Made by a program: the position numbers and the translations under genes. Positions 63,547 to 64,000 of a DNA stretch of 64,000 nt are shown here, one piece after another. The DNA comes from Polaribacter sp. ALD11 (lineage in GTDB: Bacteria > Bacteroidota > Bacteroidia > Flavobacteriales > Flavobacteriaceae): the NCBI RefSeq assembly GCF_002831685.1, contig NZ_CP025119.1, forward strand, positions 2,254,001 to 2,318,000. The letters are read 5' to 3'. Below the pieces are notes generated by a model that was not told the DNA's origin, searched no databases, and saw only the letters and a list, made by a program, of their open reading frames with translations. Every line of letters starts with the position of its first letter. The stretch's first letter is position 1.

Positions 63547-64000
63547 ATGAAAAAATTATTTTCAAACATAAAAGGTGACGCTTTTGGTGGTATTACTGCA
63601 GGTATTGTTGCACTACCCCTAGCTTTAGCCTTTGGTGTTTCTTCTGGCTTAGGGCCGAGTGCTGGTTTATATGGTGCAATTTTTATTAGTTTCTTTGCCG
63701 CTCTTTTTGGCGGAACAAATACACAAATTTCAGGGCCAACTGCTCCAATGACTGCTGTAAGTATGGTAGTTATAGCTGGTATTGTTGCTGCAAATGATGG
63801 CGATATTACGAAAGCTTTGCCTGCTATTTTAACTGTTTTTCTTTTAGCAGGATTGTTTCAAATTATACTAGGTGTTATTGGTCTAGGAAAGTACATTCGG
63901 TACATCCCCTACCCTGTTGTTTCTGGTTTTATGACTGCAATCGGTCTAATAATTTTACTTACTCAAGTATTACCTTCAGTTGGCTATTATCCAAAAGAAG
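63547..64000 (+). CDS. SulP-family inorganic anion transporter (partial, N-terminal part)
   Basis: The first 151 codons are in the window; the gene runs off the right edge. The SulP start GGITAGIVALPLALAFGVSSG, the GLYGAIFISFFAALFGGTNTQISGPTAPM block (helices 2-3 with the anion-site loop) and the KYIRYIPYPVVSGFMTAIG block are clear. The family carries sulfate, bicarbonate or other anions, and in marine bacteria often bicarbonate; substrate unresolved. The C-terminal STAS or carbonic anhydrase part cannot be seen. Confidence 0.9.
   Translation, partial: MKKLFSNIKGDAFGGITAGIVALPLALAFGVSSGLGPSAGLYGAIFISFFAALFGGTNTQISGPTAPMTAVSMVVIAGIVAANDGDITKALPAILTVFLLAGLFQIILGVIGLGKYIRYIPYPVVSGFMTAIGLIILLTQVLPSVGYYPKE

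Overview
The window looks like chromosomal DNA of a marine-type flavobacterium (Bacteroidota, Flavobacteriaceae; Polaribacter/Tenacibaculum-like). Support: very AT-rich sequence, several promoters with the Bacteroidota -7 motif TAnnTTTG, five TonB-dependent receptors (four with N-terminal carboxypeptidase-like domains, one with an STN domain plus FecI/FecR), a Bat operon, and lineage-type small membrane families (DUF6341/DUF6427-like next to upp). I see no insertion sequence, phage, integron or CRISPR array. Genus assignment is inference.

Layout. 1-1.9 kb (minus): lipid genes (partial acyl-ACP desaturase, plsC) and a small four-helix membrane protein. 1.9-5.6 kb (minus): TonB receptor plus a lipoprotein built from internal repeats. 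5.8-10.6 kb (minus): tryptophan dioxygenase, DUF3108 protein, M23 lipoprotein, pgi. 10.8-13.3 kb (minus): hppD and hmgA for tyrosine/homogentisate breakdown. 13.5-17.5 kb (plus): TonB receptor and DUF4374/XusB-like lipoprotein behind a promoter with a Fur-like 9-1-9 palindrome. 17.5-20.2 kb (minus): ferredoxin-NADP reductase, Nfu and an Mrp ATPase. 20.3-21.6 kb (plus): a tandem duplication of a small secreted protein. 21.6-33.9 kb: housekeeping genes (atl, trmB, upp, kbp, yicC, gmk, nadD, M23, GH3, queD, pth, rplY, prs) and tRNA-Leu. 34.2-40.0 kb: sugar/sodium symporter convergent with a galT-galK-galM-GntR cluster. 40.3-43.7 kb (plus): hupE, dCMP deaminase, ctpA, lpxH. 43.8-54.6 kb (minus): ECF sigma, FecR anti-sigma, STN-type TonB receptor, then two paralogous receptors without STN or SusD. 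54.8-63.2 kb (plus): moxR-DUF58-bat operon; then a small protein and a partial SulP transporter.

How genes work together. The aromatic cluster feeds tryptophan and tyrosine carbon into central metabolism. The gal cluster and symporter form a galactose (Leloir) module whose regulator appears leaderless, with its -33 box beside a palindrome. The sigma/FecR/receptor array looks like a surface-signalling uptake system. The Bat operon couples a MoxR chaperone to two VWA membrane proteins and TPR partners. The less ordinary items are the receptor/repeat-lipoprotein pair, the Xus-like pair, an Mrp ATPase with a single cysteine, an M23 peptidase with Cys at a zinc-ligand position, a GH3-family enzyme followed by a 27-residue membrane ORF, and two copies of a structured intergenic repeat.
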